DNA from: JBDTVS01 sp040007095
GTDB taxonomy: Bacteria > Acidobacteriota > Vicinamibacteria > Vicinamibacterales > CAVVIG01
Assembly (NCBI GenBank): GCA_040007095.1
Contig: JBDTVS010000076.1
Coordinates: 62,001-126,000 of the forward strand
Direction of reading: 5' to 3'
DNA length: 64,000 nucleotides
Program-made: the position numbers and the translations under genes
Notes under the pieces: generated by a model
The model's database searches: none
What the model was told of the DNA's origin: nothing
What the model saw: the letters and a program-made list of their open reading frames with translations, nothing else
Part shown: in pieces, positions 50,633 to 58,146 of the stretch
Layout of the letters: every line of letters begins with the position of its first letter
Numbering within the stretch: position 1 is the stretch's first letter

Positions 50633-51538
50633 ATGACGTTTGACGACCAGCTGCAACGATCGCTTGGGGCACTCGCCGACCGTGTGCGCGACGAGGTCAG
50701 CCGCGCATGTCTGGCCGCCGGCGAGGCCGTGACCGCACAGGCGAACGAAGCTCGCGATGCCGCGGCGAAAGCCGCGTCGGCGCGAGCGCGCGAAGAGGCG
50801 GAGGCGACCGCGCGCCAGGAGATTGCAAGGCTCGAACGCCAGGTCGAGGAAATCACCGCCGCTTCGTCGTTGCGCGAGCGGCAACTTGCGGCAGATGTCG
50901 CGGCGTGGCAGCGCCTGATCGAGGCCCTGCGCGTCATCGATCGCGCGCCGTCGCTCAGCGATATCCTCGACGCGCTGATCATCGGTGCAAGCCGCGAGGC
51001 CGCCCGCGTCGGCTTGTTTCTGGTCCGCCAGGGTGCGCTGCGGGGGTGGCGCTTCGTCGGATTTGGTCCCGATCTGGAGCCCGCCCGCTCCTTTGTGGTT
51101 CGTGCCGACGAGAGCGGGGTCGTCGGGGAGGCGGTTCGGACCGGCCTCCCGGTCTCGTCCGCGGTTCCTGGCGCCACCCCGGCTCCTGTCTTCGCTCAAT
51201 TGCCGGGCATTCGTCTCTGCCTGGCCGTGCCGGTCATTGTCAGCGGGGAAGTGGTCGCGGTGCTCTATGCTGACCAAGGCGCCGATGAAGACACCGATCT
51301 TCCCTCTTCGCCGGTCAAGTGGCCGGACACCCTGGAGTTGTTCGCGCGGCACGTGGCCAGGTGTATCGAGGCCGCCACGGCGATCAAGGCCGTCCACGTC
51401 TTGACGGCCCCGCCCGAGACTTCAGCGAGCGCCGTGCCGAAATCGTTCGCCGGCGCACGGGCCTCTTCGGGCGAGGCAGACCATAACACGTCGCCAACCC
51501 CCGCCATCCGAGAGCCCGAACTGCGGGCATCGAGTTGA
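50633..51538 (+). CDS. GAF-domain protein with N-terminal coiled coil
   Basis: The ATG at 50633 gives 301 residues. Residues ~15-85 are an Ala/Glu-rich coiled coil (ARDAAAKAASARAREEAEAT). Residues ~100-265 form a GAF fold (ALRVIDRAPSLSDILDALII, GLFLVRQGALRGWRFVGFG, GVVGEAVRTGLPVS, LAVPVIVSGEVVAVLYADQG). The tail is Pro/Ser-rich. GAF domains bind small ligands or sense redox state. There is no output domain and no signal peptide, so it is a cytoplasmic sensor of unknown partner. Its stop overlaps the start region of the lytic transglycosylase gene, suggesting coupling. Confidence 0.78.
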   Translation: MTFDDQLQRSLGALADRVRDEVSRACLAAGEAVTAQANEARDAAAKAASARAREEAEATARQEIARLERQVEEITAASSLRERQLAADVAAWQRLIEALRVIDRAPSLSDILDALIIGASREAARVGLFLVRQGALRGWRFVGFGPDLEPARSFVVRADESGVVGEAVRTGLPVSSAVPGATPAPVFAQLPGIRLCLAVPVIVSGEVVAVLYADQGADEDTDLPSSPVKWPDTLELFARHVARCIEAATAIKAVHVLTAPPETSASAVPKSFAGARASSGEADHNTSPTPAIREPELRASS

Positions 51539-53889
51539 CCGTGACGAGCGCTAGAGTGTCCCTCGTCGCGGTTGCGCTATTCGTCACGGCCAGCGGGCCG
51601 CTCGCCCAACAACCGCCGACCATTCCGGTGGGGCTCGCGCCGACAAATCATCCGCGTCTGCCGCGTGATCTTGCGCAGCTGTGGATGGTGCCGCAATCGC
51701 GGCTGGCTGTTCGCTCGGCTGCGCAAACAGAATTCGTCCAGGCCGTGAAGTTTGAAGTTGAAGGCACGTTCGCGAAAGCATTGCCGATTCTGTCGCAGCC
51801 GGCGATGATGCAAGGCCCGATTGGAACCTACGCCGAGTACTACGCCGGTCTTGCGCAGCTGCGCCTTGGCCGGATGGACGAAGCGTGTCGGACGTTCCAG
51901 ACAATTCAGTCGCATGCCCCGATCGGGTTCATCGCCGAAGCCGCGGCCTTGCGCGAAGCGGAATGCCACGAGGCGCTTGGTGAACGAGCCGCGACGCTGG
52001 CCGTCTACGAGCGGCTGGCCAAGATGAACACCGCGTCGCCGGACGAGGTGCTCCTGAAACTGGGCCGCGCGGCCAAGTTCGCCGGCAATGCCGAGAAGGC
52101 CAGCCAGGCGTTCGGGCGTCTCTACTATGACTTCCCGCTGAGCGATTACGCGCTGTCGGCTGGCGCGGAGCTCGAGACTGGACCGCTCACGGCCGGCTCC
52201 GCTCGCTACAAGCTCCGGCTGGCGCGTGCCGAACGGCTGTTCTCGGCGAAGCGCTACACACAGGCGCGGAGTGAATTCGACATCCTGCGTCCCGCGGCGG
52301 GAGACAACAACCGCGAGCTTGTCGAGCTCAGGATCGCCGAGTGCGATTACTTCCTGAAGCGGCCGCGCGTTGCCAAGACGGCGCTGCGCCCGTATCTCGG
52401 CGCCGCGTCGCGCCAGGGTGAAGCGCTGTTCTTTTACGCCCTGTCTTTGCGCGCGCTCAACGAGACCGACGAGTACCTCAAGACAATCCGTCAGGTGGCG
52501 GACCAGTTCCCGACCGAGACATGGGCCGACGATGCCCTGGACGACCTCGCGTCTTACTACGTGGTGACCGACAAGGACGATCTGGCGGACGCGGTCTTTC
52601 GCGAGTCCTACAGCAAGTTCCCGACCGGCCACAACGCCGAGCGCGCCGCCTGGAAAATCGGCTGGTGGTCGTTCAGGAAGAAGAGCTTCGCGGATACGAC
52701 GCGCGTTTTCGACCGGGTGGCGGTGGACTTTCCACGCTCCGACTATCGGCCGATGTGGCTGTATTGGTCGGGACGCGCGTATGACTTGCAAGCGGAGCCT
52801 GCGGTCGCCGCCGCGCGCTACACGCTCGCCGTCACGGACTATGCGAATACGTACCACGGCCGGCTGGCAGCCAAGCGCCTCGCCGATCTGGGTGTGGGTT
52901 TTCCCGAACGACAGCTGGTGGTGGATGTCGCGGCGCCCGTCGGCGGGGACGGGCCGCAGGCCAGCCGGCCCCAGCCGGTCAGCGTTCCCCTTCCGCCCAA
53001 CGCGCCGACCATCCGGGCCCTCTTGGCGCTCGATCTGTACGATCAGGCGGTCGACGAGCTCCGCTACGCTCAGCGCAACGGAGGCAATTCGTCGGCAATC
53101 GAGGCGACGCTGGCCTGGACCTACTGGCAGCAGGGGCGATCGACGACCGGCACCGATCAGTTCGCGTTGTATCGCGGCGCAATCAACGCGATGAAGCGGG
53201 CCTATCCGCACTATCTTGCGGCGGGTGGCGAGGAGCTTCCCGGCGAGATCCTCAAGGTGATTTTCCCGATCGCCTATTGGGATTCCATCCGCAAGTACGC
53301 CGAACAGTACAATATCGATCCGTACCTGTCGGCGGCGCTGATCGCGCAGGAGTCGACATTCGTTCCCGACATCAAGTCCTACGCGAACGCCTGGGGACTG
53401 ACGCAGCTCATGCCCGCAACGGCCAGACAGTATGCAGGCAGGCTGAAGATCCTCTACACGCAGAAGCTGCTGACCGATCCCGAAGCGAACCTCAAGATCG
53501 GGATGTCGTACCTCGCCGCGAAGATCAAGGAATTCGGTCAGGTTCACCTTGCCCTCGCGAGCTACAACGCGGGCGAACGCCCGGTGCGCCGGTGGATGAA
53601 CGAACGGCCCGACCTTCCGCAGGACGAGTTCATCGACGATATCCCGTACCCGCAGACGAACAACTATGTCAAGAAGCTGCTCAGCACGGCCGAGGACTAT
53701 CGCCGGTTGTACTCGCCGTCGGGCGCGCGCCTCGATGCGGTCCTGGCCGAGGCCTCGCCGGTCGTCCAGGCGCCGGCCGTGAACCGGGCCAAAACGAGTG
53801 TCACTCGCGCGACCAAACCCAAAACCGCTCCCGCCACGGCGCCGAGGAAATCCGCGCCGAAGTCAAAGAAAACGCGCAAAGCCGCGTAA
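51535..53889 (+). CDS. Soluble lytic murein transglycosylase (Slt70-like)
   Basis: The start is TTG 51535 or GTG 51541; both overlap or touch the GAF gene stop, and neither has a clear ribosome site. 784 residues: a signal peptide (VSLVAVALFVTASGPLAQ), a long alpha-superhelix with TPR-like units (~60-560), and the SLT domain YNIDPYLSAALIAQESTFVP with catalytic Glu near 606. GLTQLMPATARQYA and LALASYNAGERPVRRW follow. It should cleave the MurNAc-GlcNAc bond of peptidoglycan in the periplasm with anhydro product. A Lys/Ala-rich tail (KTAPATAPRKSAPKSKK) is an unusual extension. The aminotransferase gene follows after 37 bases. Confidence 0.9.
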   Translation: MTVTSARVSLVAVALFVTASGPLAQQPPTIPVGLAPTNHPRLPRDLAQLWMVPQSRLAVRSAAQTEFVQAVKFEVEGTFAKALPILSQPAMMQGPIGTYAEYYAGLAQLRLGRMDEACRTFQTIQSHAPIGFIAEAAALREAECHEALGERAATLAVYERLAKMNTASPDEVLLKLGRAAKFAGNAEKASQAFGRLYYDFPLSDYALSAGAELETGPLTAGSARYKLRLARAERLFSAKRYTQARSEFDILRPAAGDNNRELVELRIAECDYFLKRPRVAKTALRPYLGAASRQGEALFFYALSLRALNETDEYLKTIRQVADQFPTETWADDALDDLASYYVVTDKDDLADAVFRESYSKFPTGHNAERAAWKIGWWSFRKKSFADTTRVFDRVAVDFPRSDYRPMWLYWSGRAYDLQAEPAVAAARYTLAVTDYANTYHGRLAAKRLADLGVGFPERQLVVDVAAPVGGDGPQASRPQPVSVPLPPNAPTIRALLALDLYDQAVDELRYAQRNGGNSSAIEATLAWTYWQQGRSTTGTDQFALYRGAINAMKRAYPHYLAAGGEELPGEILKVIFPIAYWDSIRKYAEQYNIDPYLSAALIAQESTFVPDIKSYANAWGLTQLMPATARQYAGRLKILYTQKLLTDPEANLKIGMSYLAAKIKEFGQVHLALASYNAGERPVRRWMNERPDLPQDEFIDDIPYPQTNNYVKKLLSTAEDYRRLYSPSGARLDAVLAEASPVVQAPAVNRAKTSVTRATKPKTAPATAPRKSAPKSKKTRKAA

Positions 53890-53926
53890 CCTCCGCGACG
53901 CGAAGCCGAATACATCCGCCAACACC

Positions 53927-55105
53927 ATGTCAAAACTTACCGGATCCAAGAAAGCCACGCAGTTCACCGAATCGGTCATCCGCGAGATGACCCGTCTCAG
54001 CGATTTGCACGATGCCGTCAATCTGTCGCAGGGATTTCCAGACTTTTCGGCACCCGCGGCGGTGAAGGCGGCGGCGATCGCGGCCATAGAAGGCGACGTC
54101 AACCAATACGCGGTCACGTGGGGCGCACGACCGCTTCGCGAAGCGATCGCGCGAGAGTTCACGCGCCGCTACGGTGTCGAGGTGGTCGCCGACGAGCAGG
54201 TCACCGTCTGCTGCGGCTCGACCGAGGGGATGATGTCCACGATGATGGCGATCATCGATCCAGGCGATGAAGTCGTAGTGTTCGAACCCTTCTACGAGAA
54301 CTACGGGCCCGACGCCATTCTTTCGGGCGCCACACCGCGCTACGTGACGCTCCACGAGCCGGACTGGCATTTCGATCCCGACGAGCTCGCCGCCGCGTTC
54401 AACAACAAGACGCGCGCGATCATCATCAATACGCCGAACAACCCCACCGGAAAAGTGTTTTCGCGCGAAGAGCTCGAGACAATTGCGGCGCTCTGCCGAA
54501 AGTGGGACGCGGTCGCGATTTCCGATGAAATCTACGAGCACATTCTCTATGACGGCCATGTCCACATCCCCATCGCCACAATCGAGGGGATGGCCGACCG
54601 GACCGTGACCATCAACGGTTTGTCGAAGACCTACAGCGTGACCGGATGGCGGGTGGGCTGGACGATTTCTCCTCCGTCGCTGACCGGCTCGATTCGAAAA
54701 GTACACGACTTCCTGACTGTCGGGGCGCCGGCGCCGCTGCAGGAGGCCGGCGCGGTCGCGCTCGGTCTGCCGGATCAGTACTACCTGGAGCTGGCCGCCA
54801 AGTACAAACGTCTGCGCGACATGCTGCTCGAAATTCTCGAGCGTCATCACTTCGTGTGTTACAAACCGTACGGCGCGTACTACATCATGACGGACATTGG
54901 CGCCTTCGGTTTTGACGATGACGTCGAGTTCACCCGCTATCTGATCAAGGACGTGGGGGTGGCCGGCGTGCCCGGGAGCAGCTTTTACAAGAACTCAAAG
55001 AACGGCAAGACCAAGCTGCGGTTCTGCTACTGCAAACGTGACGCGACGATCTTCGAGGCGGATCGCCGTCTGGCGAAGCTCGTTCCGGCCGGCGTCAGCC
55101 GATAG
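53927..55105 (+). CDS. PLP-dependent class I/II aminotransferase (kynurenine/aspartate type)
   Basis: The ATG at 53927 is the first after the transglycosylase stop. 392 residues: NLSQGFPDFSAP, QYAVTWGARPLREAIA, INTPNNPTGKVF, AISDEIYEHILYDG and the PLP-Lys segment TINGLSKTYSVTGWRVGW (Lys near 234). FYKNSKNGKTKLRFCYCK holds the carboxylate-binding Arg. By sequence it belongs to the aspartate aminotransferase fold type I group that includes kynurenine/glutamine transaminases. The amino donor cannot be fixed. It is cytoplasmic. Upstream open codons belong to another frame of the transglycosylase tail. Confidence 0.88.
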   Translation: MSKLTGSKKATQFTESVIREMTRLSDLHDAVNLSQGFPDFSAPAAVKAAAIAAIEGDVNQYAVTWGARPLREAIAREFTRRYGVEVVADEQVTVCCGSTEGMMSTMMAIIDPGDEVVVFEPFYENYGPDAILSGATPRYVTLHEPDWHFDPDELAAAFNNKTRAIIINTPNNPTGKVFSREELETIAALCRKWDAVAISDEIYEHILYDGHVHIPIATIEGMADRTVTINGLSKTYSVTGWRVGWTISPPSLTGSIRKVHDFLTVGAPAPLQEAGAVALGLPDQYYLELAAKYKRLRDMLLEILERHHFVCYKPYGAYYIMTDIGAFGFDDDVEFTRYLIKDVGVAGVPGSSFYKNSKNGKTKLRFCYCKRDATIFEADRRLAKLVPAGVSR

Positions 55106-55210
55106 AGCCGGCCGCAGAATACGATTCTCAACCCAGAGCGCGCAACGCACGCAGAAATTCCTGGGGCTTCCTTCCCCGGCCTCTGCGGTCTCAGTGTTGA
55201 GCGTCGTGTC

Positions 55211-56176
55211 TCAGTACCTGGCGACCACTCCGAAGAACACTCCCTGCAACGTGAACGATCCGGTGTCGGTCTTGATCAGGTAGCCGACGTCGAGCGCGCG
55301 ATAGCCGACCTGTACGCCCACGTAGTTCGTGAAGTTCAGGGTGCCGTAGACATTGACGTCGAGGTAATGGCCGTTCGTGTCCTTGAACGCCTTCTCCGGA
55401 AGGGTGAATCCCGTGACTTCGCCCGTGATTGAGATATTGGGGACCACGTAGATGCGAAAAATGCCGCCGATGGCGGGAATCGGCGCTTCTGCTTGCGTGA
55501 ACTCGGTCACGATGGGACTGGCCACCGTGGCGAGGTTGGCGGTGACGTCCGTGTACTTGAAATCGAGGATGAACCCGCCAAATCCCCGATCGCGGGAGAT
55601 GAAGTCGTACTCGTAGCCGATTCGGTACGCTTTCCAGTCGAGCGTCGAAGTGATCGCCCGCCCGATGGAGTAAGTCTGACCGTTGAATACGACGTTGCGG
55701 GTGAGGACGCCAGTCTGGTCGTACTTGATCGGAATGTATTGCAGCCTGAACTTGTGGCGCGTGGCCGGCCGCAGCTCGAGATGCACCTCAGGAAAGCGCT
55801 GATCGGTCAGGCCCAGATCCTTCTTGAAGTCGATGGTCGACCCGATGATGCCGAGCGACTGGCTGGCAATCGAGATATCCGCGGTCGGGAACCAGAACCC
55901 GGCGGCCGCTTCGATGTGGTATCGCTCTCCGGTGGCGGGATCGGCAATAGGCCGCGGCGTGAACTGAGCACGCGCCGAAGACGGACAAAGGGCGATGACC
56001 AGCAGCGGGATAACAACGAGGATGGGGTGGTGGGATGATGGGGTAGTGGGGTGATGGGGCGAGGGACGGGATGACGCGGTGTTGGGGTGATGGGACGATG
56101 GCGTTCCAGCCTGCGAGGTGACCGTCGACCGTCCGCTCGCACCACTAGCGATCCCGAAAACTCGACGTCGAGCCAT
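55211..56176 (-). CDS. Outer-membrane beta-barrel protein with simple-repeat N-terminal region
   Basis: The start is uncertain; ATG 56176 (GAGAG upstream) is preferred over ATG 56191 or 56221. From 56176: 321 residues. After ~10 basic residues a repeat-encoded region rich in His, Pro, Ser and Thr (SSHHPNTASSRPSPHHPTT) precedes a normal signal core (ILVVIPLLVIALCPSSARAQ). There is no start codon between the repeat and the signal core, so the repeat must be translated. The rest is a barrel (AAAGFWFPTADISIASQ, LRPATRHKFRLQYIPIKYD, GGFILDFKYTDVTANL, VGVQVGYRALDVGYL) ending ...GVFFGVVARY. The function is unknown. Confidence 0.65.
   Translation of the reverse strand: MARRRVFGIASGASGRSTVTSQAGTPSSHHPNTASSRPSPHHPTTPSSHHPILVVIPLLVIALCPSSARAQFTPRPIADPATGERYHIEAAAGFWFPTADISIASQSLGIIGSTIDFKKDLGLTDQRFPEVHLELRPATRHKFRLQYIPIKYDQTGVLTRNVVFNGQTYSIGRAITSTLDWKAYRIGYEYDFISRDRGFGGFILDFKYTDVTANLATVASPIVTEFTQAEAPIPAIGGIFRIYVVPNISITGEVTGFTLPEKAFKDTNGHYLDVNVYGTLNFTNYVGVQVGYRALDVGYLIKTDTGSFTLQGVFFGVVARY
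56020..56101. repeat. Minisatellite (GATGGGGTGGTGGG type) in the 5' end of the barrel-protein gene
   Basis: Imperfect units of GATGGGGT(A/G)GTGGG and GTGATGGGG recur about seven times on the plus strand. The G-rich strand has many G-runs of three or four. It encodes the His/Pro/Ser/Thr-rich stretch of the protein on the other strand. Confidence 0.75.
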
Positions 56177-56246
56177 CGCTCGCACTCTCATCAGCCCCTT
56201 GCACATCAGTCTCCAACCCATTAGTCCATGACCCCCGTTATTTCGT

Positions 56247-56310
56247 CGCCCATCACGCCATCAGTCCATCACTCCATCACCCGTTACTCCATCACCCCAT
56301 CACCCCATGC
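56247..56310. repeat. CCATCAC simple repeat
   Basis: Units of (T/C)CCATCAC are repeated about eight times just before the cstA stop codon at 56311, inverted relative to the repeat at 56020-56101. Non-coding. Confidence 0.75.
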
Positions 56311-58125
56311 CTACGCCTCGGACAGATCCATTTGCGGTAGCCGCCCGCTCAGCACCATCACCCATCGTCGCGTGGCCGACACCAGGATGATCACGACGCA
56401 GAGCATCATGATGATAGTACAAACCGTGTCGACGTAGCCCTGAACGTGCAGCGCCGGATTGACGCCGATGGCCTTCGGCCAGAAATTGTCGCGCACACTC
56501 ATGTAGCCGGCCGTCAGGGTGGTGGTGGCGACGAAGCACATCGGTAAGAACGTTGCCCACGCGTATTTGGCGCGCCCGATGTTGATGATGACGGTGGTGC
56601 CGACCGCCAGCGCCACGCCCGCGAGCAGTTGGTTGGCGATGCCGAACATCGGCCACAGCGTGTCGATCGAGCCGGTCCAGATGAAGTAGCCCCACGCGAG
56701 CACCACCAGGAAGGTCGAGGCAATCGATGCCGGCAGATAGTTGGGTCGCGCGAACGGCTTCCACGCGCGGCCGACGAATTCCTGGAGGACGAACCGGGCA
56801 ACTCGGGTGCCCGCGTCGATTGTGGTGAGGATGAACAGCGCTTCGAACATGATGGCGAAGTGGTACCAGTAGGCCATCAGACCGCGCATGCCGGGGATCT
56901 TGCTGAAAATGTCGGCCATGCCGATCGCGAGCGACACCGCGCCGCCGGGACGTCCGATCACGTTCTCTCCCACCTGCAGCTGCAGATCCGTCAAATTGAC
57001 GGTCGACAGGCCGAGGGTGCTGAAGACGGCGGGTGAGGTGTTGATCGCGAAATAGTCGCCCGGGTGGAGGGCCGTGGCGGCGGTCATGGCCATGACGGCG
57101 ACAAGTCCCTCGAACAGCATGGCGCCGTAGCCGATCGGCCGGAGATCACTCTCTTTGTCGACCATCTTGGGTGTGGTGCCGGTGGCGATGAGCGAGTGGA
57201 ACCCGGAGATCGCGCCGCACGCGATGGTGATGAAGACGAACGGAAACATCGGACCAGGGATGATCGGTCCGCCGCCCCAGGCAAACTGCGAGATGGCCGG
57301 CGCCTGCAGCGTCGGCTGCACGATCACCACGCCGAGCACGAGAAACATGATCGTGCCGATCTTCATGAAGGTGCTGAGGTAGTCGCGCGGTGTCAGCAGC
57401 ATCCACACCGGCAGCACCGAGGCGGCGAATCCGTAGACGGCGAGCGCGATCGTGATCTGATGGCGGGAGAGCAGAAACCACGAGCCGATCGCCGAATTCG
57501 CGACCGGCCGGCCGAAAATCACCGCCAGCACCATCAGCGTCACGCCGACGATGGTGGCTTCCTTGATGTGCCCTTTCCGCCACACGAACATGTGAAACCC
57601 CATCAGCATCGCCAGCGGAATGCTGGCGCCGATGGTGAAGGTGCCCCACGCGCTCTCCGCGAGCGCGTTGACAACCGCCAGTCCCAACCCCGCCAGCGCG
57701 ATGACGACGATGAAGAGCACGGCGACCGCGCCGGTGGTTCCCGCGACGGGGCCAATCTCGGTCCGCGCGATGTCCGACAGCGAGCGCCCGCCGCGGCGGG
57801 TCGATGCCCACAGCGACACGAAATCGTGCACCGCGCCCGCCAGGCAGCACCCGGACACGATCCAGATGAAGCCGGGCGCGTAGCCGAACTGCGCCGCCAG
57901 GACCGGTCCGATGAGAGGGCCGGCGCCGGTGATCGCCGCGAAATGATGACCGAACAGTACCCATCGACGGGTCGGGTAGTAGTTGTGCCCGTCGAATTTT
58001 CGATGGGCCGGTGTCACGCGCGTATCGTCCAGAGCCATGACCCGCGCGGCCAGGAAGGCGCTGTAATAGCGGTAGGCAATCGCGAGAATACACAGCGCCG
58101 GGAGCACGATATAGAGCGCGTTCAT
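56311..58125 (-). CDS. cstA: Carbon-starvation membrane protein CstA
   Basis: The ATG at 58125 lies 7 bases after a TATACT box (leaderless). The 604-residue multi-spanning protein has the CstA hallmarks: GHHFAAITGAGPLIGPVLAAQ, WIVSGCCLAGAVHDFVSLW, GFHSLIATGTTPKM and PMFGIANQLLAGVALAVGTT, with some 15 membrane helices. Family members import pyruvate or peptides during carbon starvation. The length is nearer the shorter CstA/BtsT-like forms. It is divergent from the ABC exporter genes with a shared promoter box. A CCATCAC repeat abuts its stop. Confidence 0.92.
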   Translation of the reverse strand: MNALYIVLPALCILAIAYRYYSAFLAARVMALDDTRVTPAHRKFDGHNYYPTRRWVLFGHHFAAITGAGPLIGPVLAAQFGYAPGFIWIVSGCCLAGAVHDFVSLWASTRRGGRSLSDIARTEIGPVAGTTGAVAVLFIVVIALAGLGLAVVNALAESAWGTFTIGASIPLAMLMGFHMFVWRKGHIKEATIVGVTLMVLAVIFGRPVANSAIGSWFLLSRHQITIALAVYGFAASVLPVWMLLTPRDYLSTFMKIGTIMFLVLGVVIVQPTLQAPAISQFAWGGGPIIPGPMFPFVFITIACGAISGFHSLIATGTTPKMVDKESDLRPIGYGAMLFEGLVAVMAMTAATALHPGDYFAINTSPAVFSTLGLSTVNLTDLQLQVGENVIGRPGGAVSLAIGMADIFSKIPGMRGLMAYWYHFAIMFEALFILTTIDAGTRVARFVLQEFVGRAWKPFARPNYLPASIASTFLVVLAWGYFIWTGSIDTLWPMFGIANQLLAGVALAVGTTVIINIGRAKYAWATFLPMCFVATTTLTAGYMSVRDNFWPKAIGVNPALHVQGYVDTVCTIIMMLCVVIILVSATRRWVMVLSGRLPQMDLSEA

Positions 58126-58132
58126 AGCGGGA

Positions 58133-58140
58133 AGTATACT
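58133..58140. promoter_or_regulatory. Palindromic -10 box shared by divergent leaderless genes
   Basis: AGTATACT reads TATACT on both strands. It ends 6 bases before the ATG of the ABC exporter gene (58147, plus) and 7 bases before the ATG of cstA (58125, minus). Neither start has a Shine-Dalgarno sequence, so the same box could give two leaderless transcripts that cannot be made from one DNA at the same time. No convincing -35 boxes. Confidence 0.5.
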
Positions 58141-58146
58141 CGGTTC

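Noticed and set aside
56014..56310. CRISPR array suggested by regularly repeated short units
   Set aside because: Units are 7-15 bases, contiguous, without unique spacers, and no cas genes are present; they are simple repeats.
57064..58146. In-frame extension upstream of the first ABC exporter gene giving 1011 residues
   Set aside because: It is antisense to cstA, is extremely rich in Arg, His and Asp without any domain, and the ATG at 58147 has its own promoter box and opens a normal exporter N-terminus.
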